A stretch of 64,000 bases of DNA from Acanthosepion esculentum (Eukaryota > Mollusca > Cephalopoda > Sepiida > Sepiidae): assembly GCA_964036315.1 (NCBI GenBank), contig OZ038485.1, positions 100,695,102 to 100,759,101 of the forward strand. The letters are read 5' to 3'. Numbering within the stretch: position 1 is the stretch's first letter; the number at the start of each line of letters is the position of its first letter. Of the stretch, positions 21,162 to 31,975 are shown one piece after another. Both the position numbers and the translations under genes were made by a program. The notes below the pieces were generated by a model. The model searched no databases, had not been told where the DNA came from, and worked only from the letters and a program-made list of their open reading frames with translations.

Positions 21162-22371
21162 GTTATAAAACTGATATTCTCATGCCAGTAACAAAAAAGG
21201 ACCTCTGCGAACTCACTTCGATGGCGTCCATATTATAATGACAAAAAATACGTATATGGTACAACCTTATACACGCACACACTAACATGCGCGCGCAGTT
21301 TCATCTGCGCATACATATGTGTATTTGCGTGTGTACAAGACAATGCGTACGCGTTCGTGCTCATGATTTCGTCTGGGTATATACATCAGCATCTCTTTGA
21401 CCCAAACTTTGCACGCGCTTTCGCCCAGATGCCACCCGTCTCGCCTGTAATTGTACACATTGTCTTTTGACGCTAATGTTCCTTTCAGGATATTGCAACA
21501 TATTTATGCCCCGCCCCTCCCACCGACACTGCACATACTCGCCACAATCTAATTTTGTGAAACAAGTCTTTCGCTGGAGATGCATGCATAAGGCCAATAA
21601 GAACGGTAGGGGGACTCCTGCCCCTTCACCTAGCAAGGTTCACCGGTAGGAGAAGCTGACGTGAAATTGTTGGGCAGAGCGTCTACTGCAGGCGGGGCGA
21701 GGCGAGGCGAGTGGGTTAGAGACATCAGAGATGAGCGATTTAATCGTAATGTCCCAGGTGTTTTCTATTTTTTTTCTTCTTTTTTTATTTATTGCTTTTT
21801 CTTTTTTTTTCTTTTTATTGTTGATACACTGTGCTAGCCCCTGCGGTCGGGTGAGAGTTGTGGTCAAGCATAGTCGTGTTAGGACGCTAGCCGTCTCTGA
21901 AAATTGTCGAATGAAGCACTGGAAGTAATCTGTAAGTAAATGTTTGTAGGGAAAAAACGGCGGTAAGGACGGGCGGCAGAAAGAAGCTAACTGCAATGAG
22001 ATAACACGGCGAATGGAGATTTGAAATCTCTACACCTCCAGCGGAAACTAGGCGGTTTTAAATTTAATACGCGAATCAGAAACGGAGAACGCTGGATATT
22101 TACATAAGGGGACCGGTCCTAAACCAATAGTTCCTATATTATTATGCTTTCACACGATTTCCGAGGCCGATGATGTTGATATGACAGCAGAGGCTCTAAC
22201 TCTTTTTGCCTTCATACAACTAGCAAATAAAGAAAACTCTGGTAAAATGGAGTCTGATATTAGAGTCCGTACGAAGCACAGGTATATCAATGAATTCCTC
22301 CATGCGAAAACAAAAACAAATAGATAAATAAACTACATATAAACATCCATCAAGGATTGAAAGTTTTCGGT
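21161..22371. other. Unannotated stretch with GC-richer patch
   Basis: No gene was recognised. The segment 21360-21720 is GC-richer and ends in a GGCGGGGCGAGGCGAGGCGA repeat near 21690. A polypyrimidine tract lies at 21755-21820. Open frames of 90-118 residues on the reverse strand show no known domain and mixed composition. Confidence 0.4.
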
Positions 22372-22541
22372 GAGCAAATAATGGATGTGAGCAGAGTAAT
22401 GTGTTTGAGTATAAGCGACAGTGATAAATATGTAATTACTTGTAGATAAGTCAATGACCAATGGTTATGACTGTGTTTTGTTATTTAAATAGATAAATTT
22501 CGGAAACCAAATGGTGGATGTAAGCAGAGTAATGCGTTCGA
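22372..22541 (+). repeat. Local direct repeat (~37 bp)
   Basis: The unit TGGATGTRAGCAGAGTAATG-YGTTYGA occurs near 22382-22410 and 22513-22541, about 131 bp apart. The second copy abuts a TA array. Confidence 0.7.
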
Positions 22542-22544
<3 letters not shown>

Positions 22545-22604
<60 letters not shown>

Positions 22605-22675
22605 GTCTGTATATTGGCAGCAGGTTTTCATTGTGGCAAGTTTCGTTGAATAGTTTAGACAAGTTTTGTCTGCTT
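22545..22675 (-). repeat. TA array plus inverted NE-x-C module
   Basis: The TA array occupies 22545-22601. On the reverse strand the sequence leading into it encodes SKLFNETCHNENLLPIYRHN. It corresponds to the forward module at 7466-7525 with coding-compatible differences. Confidence 0.65.
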
Positions 22676-22796
22676 ATTTTCAACAGGATCCGTTCATATT
22701 CACAGATGAGCTTTCTGGTGTCGGTATTAAAAGAAGAGATGAAATTACCGTGATGATACATATTGTTTTATTCCGAGTACTTTCGACATTAACACA

Positions 22797-24170
22797 ATGT
22801 CATCCTCAGGTTGTGTTTTTAAGACAGATTTTCTAATCAATGCTGAAGGGATTAAGTATCTTACTTCTCATGACCTCTTCTCGAACAAACAACATGGCTT
22901 CCGTTTTGCCAAGTCTACGGCTGATGCGTTAACTGAATATATATATCAATCTCTTGATAATAATGGCGAAGCTCGAGATGTGGTTCTAGATATCACGAAG
23001 GCCTTTGGTCGTCTACGCAAGCTCCAGGGCTACGGTATTACAGGACGATTGTTTGATTTCATCCAATCATTCCTATGAAATCGTGAAATGAACGGGAACG
23101 CTTCCAGATCCTTTCACACGAACGCGGAATTTTCCCCAAGGCTCTATCCTGGGTCCTTCGCTGTTTCTGATCTTCATCAATAATCTTCTTGATGTCATCA
23201 GTTCCCAATTAGGCATTTATGCAGATGACACTACCATTTACTCCAGTCTCAATAACAAATCTGTCAGCACTGTCAAAGTAAACCTGGCAGATGTTCTTGA
23301 AAAGATATGCAGTCAGTGGTTAACTTGGGCAGGAAATGGCTTATAAATTTTAATGCCTCCAAAAATAAAACTGTTTTCATATAATCACCATAGAGAAACT
23401 TTTCTGCATGCCATTAGCATGGCTGATGCTAGACTCTTGGAGAACAAAATACTGTACCTTCTTGGCTTTACGTTTTCCACTGACATGAAGTCGAGCGACT
23501 ATATCGATTCAATAGCTGCATCTACTGCAACAAAATTTGGGTTCACCCATTAACTGCCAATTTTTTTTAATGCGCATTTTTGGCCCAGACAGTTGTCTTG
23601 GGAATTTATTTATTCCTTATGTTTAATTTCAGTAGTTACCATTGTCGTTTTTATAGAAACTAGAACATCAAATATATATGTGTGTAAAACATCAAAAATT
23701 AATATTGATTAGAAATAATAAAAAAATAATTTTCAAAATAGTCATTATTTTTCTACTCATGAAATGTAAAATTACGACAGAAATTGTCTTTTTACGGCTA
23801 AAAATAAAAACTTTAAAGGCTAAGTGTTGTAAAATATACCTCTGCAAATGCAATGTATGTAAGCAATTCAATGTAAATACAAGGAATAACATGTAGTGAG
23901 TTTAATTTTAACAGATTCCCAAATGGGACTCATGGCAGGTAATGGGTTAATGTCATGCCAGAAAATTTGTCTCGTTAGAATCCATCTTGGACATTGATAA
24001 ATCTACCATTTATACATGCATTGAATACGGTTGCCATATCTAGTCTGGTGCTCCTGCTGTACATCTCAAAATTCTTGCCAAAATCCACAGAAGCTGTAAC
24101 GTAATCGATCCTTACACACGAACAGTACTCTAATAAGCTTATATACAAAACAATCTGAACACCTTCTCGG
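22797..24170 (+). pseudogene. Jockey/CR1-type LINE reverse transcriptase, copy 1 (interrupted)
   Basis: The RT palm is recognisable: LINAEGIKYLTSHDLFSNKQ, HGFRFAKSTADALTE, then RDVVLDITKAFGR with the motif A Asp at 22989-22991, and LFLIFINNLLDVISS before IYADDTTIYSS. The catalytic YADD is intact at 23218-23229. The thumb region (FNASK, KLFSYNHHRETFLHAISMAD) follows to about 23545. A 401-bp miniature transposon interrupts it there, and it resumes at 23951 with CHARKF-SLESI and KSTIY-CIEYGCHI. Frameshifts near 23080, 23150 and 23340 and several stops make it inactive. It shares the unit duplicated twice downstream. Confidence 0.85.
23546..23946. mobile_element. PiggyBac-like miniature element (TTAA target)
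   Basis: Terminal inverted repeats are CCCATTAACTGCCA (23546-23559) and TGGCAGGTAATGGG (23933-23946), 13 of 14 pairing. It is followed by TTAA (23947-23950) and preceded by TTCA (23542-23545), a one-base-altered target copy. CCC...GGG ends with TTAA duplication are typical of piggyBac-type transposons. The neighbouring LINE copy at 25680-25700 runs straight through the same point, giving an empty site. It has no transposase, so it is non-autonomous. Confidence 0.8.
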
Positions 24171-25140
24171 CCTAGATTTTTTTAATTGTTTCAAGGATTT
24201 CAGCTTTCTGTTGACTTACTGAATATATTACAAAACTGTGCTTTCTTTAAAGCAAGCCTTAGTATTGTGTTCTTCTCTCTAGTTTGCATATTGGTTACAT
24301 ACAATAAAATGGCAGTTTCTTTTCTTTAAATGGGTTGAGGATATTAACCAATCTCAACCCTTTTAACCCCCTGTATACAACTGTAGCTGAATTAATCAGT
24401 AGGAGCCAATGTAAATCCTTGTTTTTAGTAATGTCAGAATGGCTCCAACCGTGCAACTATTTACTTCTTGTTTTAATATTCAGAGCTGGTATTAAACATT
24501 GACAAAGTTTCTAAAGCTTTTATCTGTTTGTTTTTTAAATTGACTATTTCAGGATGTTATTTTCTCTGTCCTATAATAGTCATTACATTTCCAGGCACAT
24601 TCCATATCACTAAATTGTGACAACAACTATAGAACAGGAGTAGTTTAGTATGTGGCTCACTTTAGATAATGCCAGAATATACATTGCCAGGTGCATCTGA
24701 TATGGTTTGGCCTGACAGGTAAGCCTCTTACCCACCAAGTGCAGATTTGTGCCTCACAGGATTTCACTGGTTGTTCTGACATGTTGAACACCTGATGGGC
24801 ACATTTGGGAAAGAACTGTGTGTCAAACGTATATGTAACCACCTCCAAGAGAGAAGACCTCTCCCTCACATGTACACACAAGCATTTCATGCTCACATAC
24901 AGATGTGGCCTAAGGACAGATATATACACTGGCTGACAGTAAGTGACAAAGCCCTGAGTTAAATCAGAGACGAAGCCACATGTTAACAAAATATACAAGG
25001 GTATTTCATTATAGTAGTGACATTTTACAATCACAATGCGACACTAAAGTAATCGAAACATTGACAAACATGGGATTGAATAACATTTTTTGATGGTTAA
25101 AAGTATTTCTTTTTGCCATCTTAACAATATTTCTTTTTTA
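24171..25140. other. Unannotated stretch between LINE copies
   Basis: No gene was recognised. A 125-residue reverse frame at 24657-25034 is Cys- and His-rich in places but matches no domain and has no neighbours to support it. It could be part of an unnamed repeat. Confidence 0.4.
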
Positions 25141-25849
25141 CACAGAATAATTCCTTATGACTATATTGTACTAAATTTAATAGCTGAACAAATTACTTTT
25201 TATACTACCATTTTGTAGTTAAACAAGCAAGAATACATCAGTGTCTAAGTTTGCTATTTACTCATGAACACTGGTGTCTCCCAAGGCCTTATTCTGGGTC
25301 CCATACTGTTTTTGATCTTCATCAGTAGTCTCCCCAATGTCATCAGTTCTAAATTAGGTATTTATGCAGATGGCACTACCATTTACTCCTGTCTAAATAG
25401 CAATCTGTCAGATCTGACAAAGAAACCTGGCAGCTGCTCTTGAAATGGACATTCAGTCAGTGGTTAACTGGGGCAGGAAATGGCTTGTAAATTTTAATGC
25501 CTCCAAAATAAAACTGTTTTCATATAATCACCATAGAGAAACTTTTCTGCCTGCTATTAGCATGGCTGATGCTAGACTCCTGAAGAACAACATGCTGTGT
25601 CTTCTTGGCCTTCACATTTTCTACTGATATGAAGTGGAGAGACTATATTGAATCAATAGCTGCATCTACTGCATAGAAAGTTGGGTCACTGTCATGCCAG
25701 AAAATTTTTCACATTAGAATCCATCTTGCACATTTATAAATCTACCATTTATCCATGCATTGAATACTGTTGCCATATCTGGTCTGGTGCTCCAACTATA
25801 CATCTCAAGATTCTTGACAAAATTTTTTCTTTTTTCTTTCTTTTTTTTA
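25141..25849 (+). pseudogene. Jockey/CR1-type LINE RT, copy 2 (catalytic motif lost)
   Basis: A non-LINE leader of about 115 bp (CACAGAATAATTCCTTATGA) is followed by [24 protein letters not shown] sequence and IYADGTTIYS. YADD is YADG at 25363-25374, so a catalytic Asp is replaced. NFNASKIKLFSYNHHRETFL follows at about 25490, then CHARKFFTLESILHIYKSTI and YPCIEYCCHIWSGAP to 25830. The segment corresponds to copy 1 without the 401-bp insertion. It forms the first half of a direct duplication with a 709-bp period. Confidence 0.82.
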
Positions 25850-26605
25850 CACAGAATAATTCCTTATGACTATCTAAATTGTAATAAATTTAATAGCTGA
25901 ACAAATTACTTTTTATACTACCATTTTATAGTTAGGCAAGCAAGAATACATCAGTGTCTAAGTTTGTTATTCACTCACGAATGCGGTTGTCTCCCAAGGC
26001 TCTATTCTGGGTCCCATACTGTTTTTGATCTTCATCAACGATCTTCCTGATGTCATCAGTTCCCAAGTAGGTATTTATGAAGATGACACTACCATTTACT
26101 CCTGTCTCAGTAGCAAATCCGTCAGATCTGACAAAGTAAACCTGTCAGCCGCTCTTGAAAAGGAACTCTAGTCAAATGGCTAACTGGGGAATCATGAATA
26201 TTTGCAAATATACCATTCGTTCGTGCATTGAATACGGATTCTATATCTGGTCGGGTGCTCCTGCTATTCATCTCGAGGTTCTTGTCGAAATTCAGAAAAG
26301 GATCTGTCATGTAATCTAACCTGACTTGTCACGTCAACTTCAGTCACTTTCTCAGGACGTGACGTGGCTTCCCTCTGACTTTTTTTTTACATATTTGCAT
26401 GGCAATTGCTCTGACGAGATTTTTTTCCCTGGTGCTCCGACTACATGAATTCAAATGCGCTACTAGATTGGCGTTTAGGTCCCACCCGTTTACTGTTGAA
26501 ATAACTAAATGCAACCTTAACTTCTACTCCAATAGGTTTTCTCGTACTTCCTGCTTGTGGAACGCCCTTTCGTTACCTTTACTTCGTGCTCTTGGTAGCA
26601 TTTAA
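25850..26605 (+). pseudogene. Jockey/CR1-type LINE RT, copy 3 and C-terminus
   Basis: It repeats the same leader (CACAGAATAATTCCTTATGA at 25850), then [20 protein letters not shown] and [18 protein letters not shown] is YEDD at 26076-26087. After a deletion it continues KFANIPFVR-type thumb sequence and ends FRSHPFTVEITKCNLNFYSN, SCLWNALSLPLLRALGSI and a stop at 26603-26605. The C-terminus resembles the LINE end at 13.4 kb. Frameshifts near 26170 and 26390 disrupt it. Confidence 0.8.
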
Positions 26606-27079
26606 ATGAGGATACCAAAAGGATACTTCTTACGTTAACAATGCTATGGTCCGGTTTAAAAGTGCAGCTACAATGAAATTAATGTTGTTGTCCTTGATAA
26701 TTTCATTATGGGTATTCTTATTATTGTTATTATTTATTTCCTTTGATGTCTGGCGTTTACACATTTCTTTCCGGGTCCCGCCCAGGGACCTAAGGTTAGA
26801 AATGGCATCATGACACATTCCACTGCAAAAAAAAATAAAATAATTACATAGATAAAGCCCTTCGTAAAGTGTGGGCTGTACTTGTCAGAATAATATTTTG
26901 TATCTCTTTGAGACATGGACTTCCAGGGATCCCTTCAATTAGTCTACTGGAATCTTTTCCAACCAATCTTAGGGCTCCAACTATAACAGGGATTGTTGAT
27001 GTTCCCATGTGCCACATTTTTGAGATTTCTATTTAAAGTTCCTTGTATTTTGACAGCTTTTCGAATATCTTCAAAGATG
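26606..27079 (-). pseudogene. LINE ORF C-terminus (IPVIVGALR-type) and 3' UTR
   Basis: From about 27062 the reverse strand reads EKLSKYKEL, an in-frame stop, then IEISKMWHMGTSTIPVIVGA, LRLVGKDSSRLIEGIPGSPC and IQNIILTSTAHTLRRALSM, with a stop at 26844-26846. The K-Y-K-(D/E)-L, K-M-W and IPV-x-x-GAL pattern ending in T-A-H-x-L-R-R-x-L-S is a recurrent C-terminus of invertebrate and vertebrate LINE polyproteins, often annotated as R2-like. Which clade it belongs to cannot be settled here. Downstream to about 26640 is probable 3' UTR. The 5' boundary is a TTA-trinucleotide array at 27080, so almost the whole element is missing. Confidence 0.7.
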
Positions 27080-27131
<52 letters not shown>

Positions 27132-27132
27132 T
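27080..27132. repeat. (TTA)n microsatellite
   Basis: A pure trinucleotide array at the 5' truncation point of the reverse-strand LINE fragment. Confidence 0.96.
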
Positions 27133-27615
27133 AGGTGTAGAGGAAATTAACAGCCGTGGAAGTTAGTCTATCTAGGGAAAAAACGATTTTAACCCGCGCT
27201 GCCTTGCAGTCATAACGACAATTTGAAAGCAATTTTTTTAGTTTCTTGAAGAAAGCCTGAAATCAGAAGCACATCCAAATTAGTCGGGTAGATATCATAT
27301 ATTAATACAGCGTGAGAAGAAAATTGTGCCCTCCAGACCCCTAAACCTAAAGGATATCCCCTAATCAATACAATCTTGACCTCTTCGAATCTTGAGTTAA
27401 GCGTTATTCATTCCTACATAACCTCATAGACTGCGCTCCTTGTCTTTTCTTACACTCATACAACACTACATAGTAATCATCTACCTTGGGAGGCTCTTGG
27501 GTCTTGTATTAAATGTACCTTAGTAATGTATTTTTACTTAAAGTGTTCAACATCAAGAGGTAGCATATTAATAACAAAAACTAAAATTAATGCTGAATAT
27601 GTAATTTTATGCGTT

Positions 27616-27617
<2 letters not shown>
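27133..27617. other. Unannotated stretch
   Basis: No coding or repeat feature was recognised. Confidence 0.4.
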
Positions 27618-27671
<54 letters not shown>

Positions 27672-27686
27672 TAGATATATATATAT
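27618..27686. repeat. (TA)n microsatellite with GATA interruption
   Basis: A TA array with GATAGATA near 27668-27676. Confidence 0.95.
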
Positions 27687-28587
27687 GTTGATCGAATATT
27701 ATACTGAAATTATTTCTGATTAAAATTCAGTTAATAATTACCTACCATTCTATAGACTAAGCTCTCGTATTATCTATCTATGAAATTTGTCCGTACGGAA
27801 GTGGAATGTATTTGGCCAGTGTGAATAACCGAGAATTAGATGTATTTGGCAATTACCATCCTGACGAACCTTTACTGCGAATGTGGAAACAAACACTCTC
27901 TAATGGGGTTACTCAGTCAGCAGTGGGACGCCATTGACTACGGTTGGGCGCTGTGTTTCTGTCGCATTCACAATGGCCCTGGGTTGTTGCCAAAACATCG
28001 AATCACCCAGGTGGTTCATTCGGCTTCCCAGTGTTCAATATATCTCCCAGGCTTTTAATAAATCAAAACACGCCACTAATATACCGTGGACGAGGTTATT
28101 CTTGAGAAAAAAAAAACTGTTTGAGTGGAACTTCCTCCTTGTCAATGGAATACGAAGGGAATGTGGCTGATTCGACTGTACGTAGTTGGCATAGCGCGTC
28201 CTGGATGTAAAGATCTGAACAGGTGGAACTGAGGAATGTAACAGCGCCATAAAAATAAAGCAGAGGTAGGCTTGCGAAGTTTCGTCTGCCAAAAGGGCCT
28301 GTAGAGTCAAAAAAAATAATTGAAAACAATACACGCCTTATTTGGGTTTTTTACTTTAAACATGTTATGTTTTTTTGGCCAGCGTATTCGAAAAATCATA
28401 ATAAAAAAACAAGTGCTCTCCGATAGAAATGGGTTTTCAAGAAAAATATTTTAGTGAGGAGGAAATGTGCTTTGCTTAAAAGAGAAAATAGAGACTTGAT
28501 GAGCTTTGAGGCTCTTCGAGACCCACTGGTCACTCCTCTTTATTAAGATGTTTCCAATAGACACACCGATAGAAATAAAAAACGCTG

Positions 28588-28588
<1 letters not shown>
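27687..28588. other. Unannotated stretch
   Basis: No gene was recognised. Frames of 70-99 residues on both strands overlap each other and show no domain. Confidence 0.4.

Positions 28589-28630
<42 letters not shown>
28589..28630. repeat. (AT)n microsatellite
   Basis: A pure 42-bp AT array. Confidence 0.95.
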
Positions 28631-28633
<3 letters not shown>

Positions 28634-28779
28634 AAAGACAAAGAACAGTGTTTTTATTAATATTTTTTTTATTTTTACAAAACAGTGCTCAGTGCAAATC
28701 TACAGAGCATAAATATTATACATTTTATTATTTAAAATATGTTTCCATCGCTACACAGGAATTACCATGTTTCAAATTT

Positions 28780-28812
28780 CGACAATTATTTTAAGACATT
28801 TTTATGTTCATA
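28780..28812 (-). repeat. Inverted arm matching the SINE 3' flank
   Basis: The 33 bases from 28780 are the exact reverse complement of 29378-29410 (TATGAACATAAAAATGTCTT then AAAATAATTGTCG), and nearly so of 29014-29047. This gives a potential long hairpin spanning the duplicated SINE copies. Confidence 0.8.
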
Positions 28813-28847
28813 TTTATTTTCATTTATTTTTATGTTTATATATTTAT

Positions 28848-29066
28848 GTCAGGCTATATGACGGTTCCGTATAGGATACAGTTTCGATTCCTGTCGGATG
28901 ACGCATATTTTCTATGAAATATTTCTCGGAAATTCAGACCGGTAAATGTTGTTTAATACTGTTTATTATAAACAGAGCATTTACTTAAATATTTGTATCT
29001 ATAAAAAAAGAATGTAAAAACATAAAAATGTCTTAAAATAATTGTCGGACTTTGTCCATTTCATAA
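28848..29066 (+). repeat. Duplicated SINE segment, copy 1 (head truncated)
   Basis: This 219-bp segment aligns with 29213-29429. It begins inside a tRNA-like anticodon arm (GTCAGGCTATATGACGG), has an impaired B box (AGTTTCGATTCCTG) and the SINE tail AAACAGAGCATTTACTTAAA. It ends AATTGTCGGACTTTGTCC. The acceptor and D-arm half is missing. Confidence 0.8.
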
Positions 29067-29184
29067 AGTGTGATGTCATTTGTTTACATTTAGATACACA
29101 TCGAGCAGATATGAATGTACGTAAGAGAGTCATGGAAGGTTGTAGTTTTAAAAAAGAGTAAAATGGACATTGTTAACCTAACGC

Positions 29185-29267
29185 TCCTCTGTGGCCAAAT
29201 CGGTAAAAGCACGTCAGGCTATATGACGGTTTCCGTTTAGGATACAGGTTCGATTCCTGTTGGAGGA
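29185..29267 (+). tRNA. tRNA-like sequence, probable SINE head or tRNA pseudogene
   Basis: The 83 bases fold as a tRNA. Acceptor strands TCCTCTG and TGGAGGA pair seven times with two wobbles. The anticodon stem is CGTCA/TGACG with seven-base loop GGCTATA, and the T arm is ACAGG-TTCGATT-CCTGT with a perfect B box. The D stem is weak (GCC against AGC), T33 is replaced by G, and the variable region is about 15 bases. The loop would place CTA as anticodon. These defects and the SINE tail downstream argue for a pol III-promoter-bearing retroposon head rather than a working tRNA. Confidence 0.45.
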
Positions 29268-29428
29268 CACATATTTTCTATAATAATTTCTCGGACATTC
29301 AGGCTGGTAAATGTTGTTAATACTTTTTATTATAAACAGAGTATTTACTTAAATACTTGTATCTATAAAAAAGAATGTATGAACATAAAAATGTCTTAAA
29401 ATAATTGTCGGACTTTGTCTATTTCATA

Positions 29429-29429
<1 letters not shown>
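29213..29429 (+). mobile_element. tRNA-derived SINE body and tail, copy 2
   Basis: It follows and overlaps the tRNA-like head. The tail AAACAGAGTATTTACTTAAA then TACTTGTATCTATAAAAAA is shared with copies at 10.2, 20.3, 20.9 and 28.97 kb. It is followed four bases later by an AT array. Confidence 0.75.

Positions 29430-29432
<3 letters not shown>

Positions 29433-29473
<41 letters not shown>
29433..29473. repeat. (AT)n microsatellite
   Basis: A pure 41-bp AT array. Confidence 0.95.
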
Positions 29474-29477
<4 letters not shown>

Positions 29478-31225
29478 CGTGAGGAAATCTTTTATAATTT
29501 TGTTATAGACTCGATGGAATTACATTTCTTTTCCTTCTTTCCTTTTTTTCTCTTTGATTTCACAATCCATCAATGGTTCCTTCATACTGATTATTTTCCA
29601 TGTTTTTCTTTCTGTCAATTTATTTCTTTTCCTCATTTCAATGATGTCCCCGTGAAACCGCCTTTTCTTCCTATTCACCGTCATCGTCATTGTTTTCATA
29701 CCTTCTTTCCCTACCTACAGCATAATTTCTTTCTTTTCTATTTTTCTTCTTTTTTTTTCTAAAATCGGCCCCGCATTTCAGAGCCTTACACTCTCCCTGT
29801 AATTTAACAAAGCCATTTTCGCGCGCTTCCCTCCAACGAAAGACTGGAAATCTTTCAAGCGCACTGCGCCATCTTGTGGCGTCGCTTTCCACATGCCTAC
29901 ATGAATAAAATAAGAAAACAATAAATAGATGGTCCAGGAAGAGAATGCTGGAAAATGCCAAAAATGATTGCAAGATACGTAATTATACTCTTTCGTCAAT
30001 TCTTCTTGTTTGGAGAAAAATAAATTGATAGGCACGGCATTCGCATGGAATTCCATATTTTATATTACTCTATTTTATTGTCAAAATCTTTCTTCTTCAA
30101 TGGGGCTTATATATGGATTGTTGTACGTATTTATACGGGCATAATAAGTGTTTTACCACTTACATTTCTGCGTTGCGTGTGAGAGATTTTTTTGCATGTA
30201 TATATCTACGCTTGCGTGAGTTTGTACGCACGCCTTCCAAAAAATATAAACGGTAAATGAATAAATTTACTGAGTCTTAAAATCATCGTGCGAAATTCAG
30301 ACCAGAAAATAACAGATTGTTCAAATAGAACACAATTTTGCTAAAGAACCTTTTTTTTTTCTTAATAGAAGTTGATATATGGTGACCTTACTATATACTA
30401 GACTCAGCCTAAGCGATACGAAAGTAGGTTTTGCACTTGAGTCCAAGGAGCCAGTGCTACATCATAGACCTGAGCTGCGATGTTTAAACATGGCCACTGG
30501 GTTCAAATTCGTGTCACACGGGATGATAGTGGTGGCACTCTACATTGAAAGAGGTGGTCGATCCAGCTGCACTTAGGAAGTGCACACATGGGAAAAAATC
30601 GGATATCAAGAAGATATATAAAGGCCGAAATAAAGGTGGAAGAGCGAAAGTCTGTCATATCCTCACGAAAATAATATTCACGTTCGAGGAAATCCCCCAA
30701 AGCCACACACCTATACAAAATTGGGAACGTATGGTGATAAAACTTTTACATACGATAGGTTTCGTCTTGGATTCGTATTAATCTTCACAACAATAGAGTT
30801 ACGCATGTATTCACGATATAATCAACGTGTCGCTTTTTATTTGGGGGTTTCGTATAGTTAGTTATTGGTTGGTGATCGATTTCGGGCAAAGTGCCTGAAT
30901 TTGGAATGATGATTTTCTTGGCATGGTGGCGTTTCTCATTTAACCTAATCGACAGAACACAATTCATATTTCTATCTCTGTTATTTTGTTGTCCTATATG
31001 AAATGTTCTGTTTTGTTGACAAAAAAAGCACTTTCTTTTAATTAAAATCTTTTGTTCTACGGTTTCTTTCCAACGTAAATCTGCAGCTGTTTATCAGATT
31101 AGAAAAATAATTTTTTGTCTTAATAAACTCTTGACTTCATCAGTACCTGTTATATACCGTTCCTATGAACACTAATGGATATGTCCCAGTCCCCATAAAC
31201 ACGTTGGACACTATTTTAAATGGGG
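29474..31225. other. Unannotated stretch, partly T-rich
   Basis: A pyrimidine-rich segment lies at 29514-29760. No exon, domain or shared repeat was recognised. A region at 30470-30600 (GGGTTCAAATTCGTGTCACA) vaguely resembles a tRNA B box, but no A box is seen. Confidence 0.4.
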
Positions 31226-31487
31226 GTAATATGCTGTCTACGCTGGCAGCATGAGTTGGCAGCGTGGGAAGCTCTTGCCATGTCGAACTCTCTGCCTTCG
31301 GGCAGAGAGGAACCCAGATGAGGCAGATTCTCATCCCGGGAGGTAGACAGACACTTGATGCCACGAAAGCGGGGTCTGCGACAATTTTTGCCCGAACCCA
31401 CGGACTCGGATTTCCCCACATAAAATTTGACCTTGTGCCGCATCCTACCTCGTGGGGGCGCAGGTAAATATCGTAATATGCTGTCTA
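31226..31487. mobile_element. Insertion flanked by a perfect 15-bp target-site-like duplication
   Basis: GTAATATGCTGTCTA occurs at 31226-31240 and 31473-31487 and brackets 232 bp that are markedly GC-richer than the flanks. Perfect 15-bp flanking repeats are typical of LINE-mobilised retroposons. No poly-A, tRNA box or reading frame with a known domain was found inside, so the class is open. Confidence 0.55.
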
Positions 31488-31624
31488 AGGAGTCCACCCA
31501 CCACTAGCAGTGGTTTACCTACTTCACGCCGCTGGCGAGTATTGTATTTTGTTGATGTTATAAAGATTACCATTTCATTTCCAACATAGGTTACAACAGT
31601 ATAAGAGAATCTTCTATTGCTTAT

Positions 31625-31975
31625 GGAAAGCTTAAACTGATTAAATACGGGATAATTTGTGAAAGGTAAGTTTGGCGAATAAGTGGGATGCTCCAAAATC
31701 TTTTAACCAAGGATGTGCCACTTTTGAGCGATGGACCATGAAGTGTGATGGTGGGCATTGTCATGCAGTGAAATTAGGTCATCTCTATTCACTCCTCTCG
31801 CCGACCACGAAGCAGTATCCATTATTTTGGGGAATGCAGAGGCGTTGCGAATGATTATTTTGAAACTCACCTGCACCGAATAACCGCTCTGTTCGTTTAT
31901 TGTTTTCAAAGTGTATCCATTTCTCATCGTAAGTAATGATTCGATGTCAAAGCAGCTGGCTTTCAAATTGAGAGA
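31625..31975 (-). pseudogene. Mariner-type transposase remnant (C-terminal half)
   Basis: The reverse strand reads YSVQVSFKIIIRNASAFPKI, then LISLHDNAHHHTSWSIAQKW (second catalytic Asp near 31760), an in-frame stop in place of a Trp, then KILEHPTYSPNLPFTNYPVF. Thirty-four residues separate HDN from the third acidic position, which is Asn instead of Asp (FTNYP). The spacing and the Y-S-P motif identify mariner. The mutated third residue, a stop and a frameshift at its 5' side exclude activity. No TIRs were located, and 31976-32230 may be the decayed N-terminal half. Confidence 0.8.

Noticed and set aside
21361..21996. Reverse frames of 91 and 118 codons in a GC-richer patch
   Set aside because: No domain, and composition is explained by local GC and polypyrimidine bias. 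Splice sites could not be argued convincingly.
24657..25034. 125-codon reverse frame, Cys/His-containing
   Set aside because: No recognisable domain, no conserved spacing of Cys/His, and it sits between decayed repeats.
30470..30600. B-box-like GGTTCAAATTC as a further SINE
   Set aside because: No A box, tail or second copy in the window.
31241..31472. U1 snRNA-like start (ATATTTACCTG on the reverse strand) in the 232-bp insert
   Set aside because: Similarity stops after about 11 bases and no U1 stem or Sm site follows in register.
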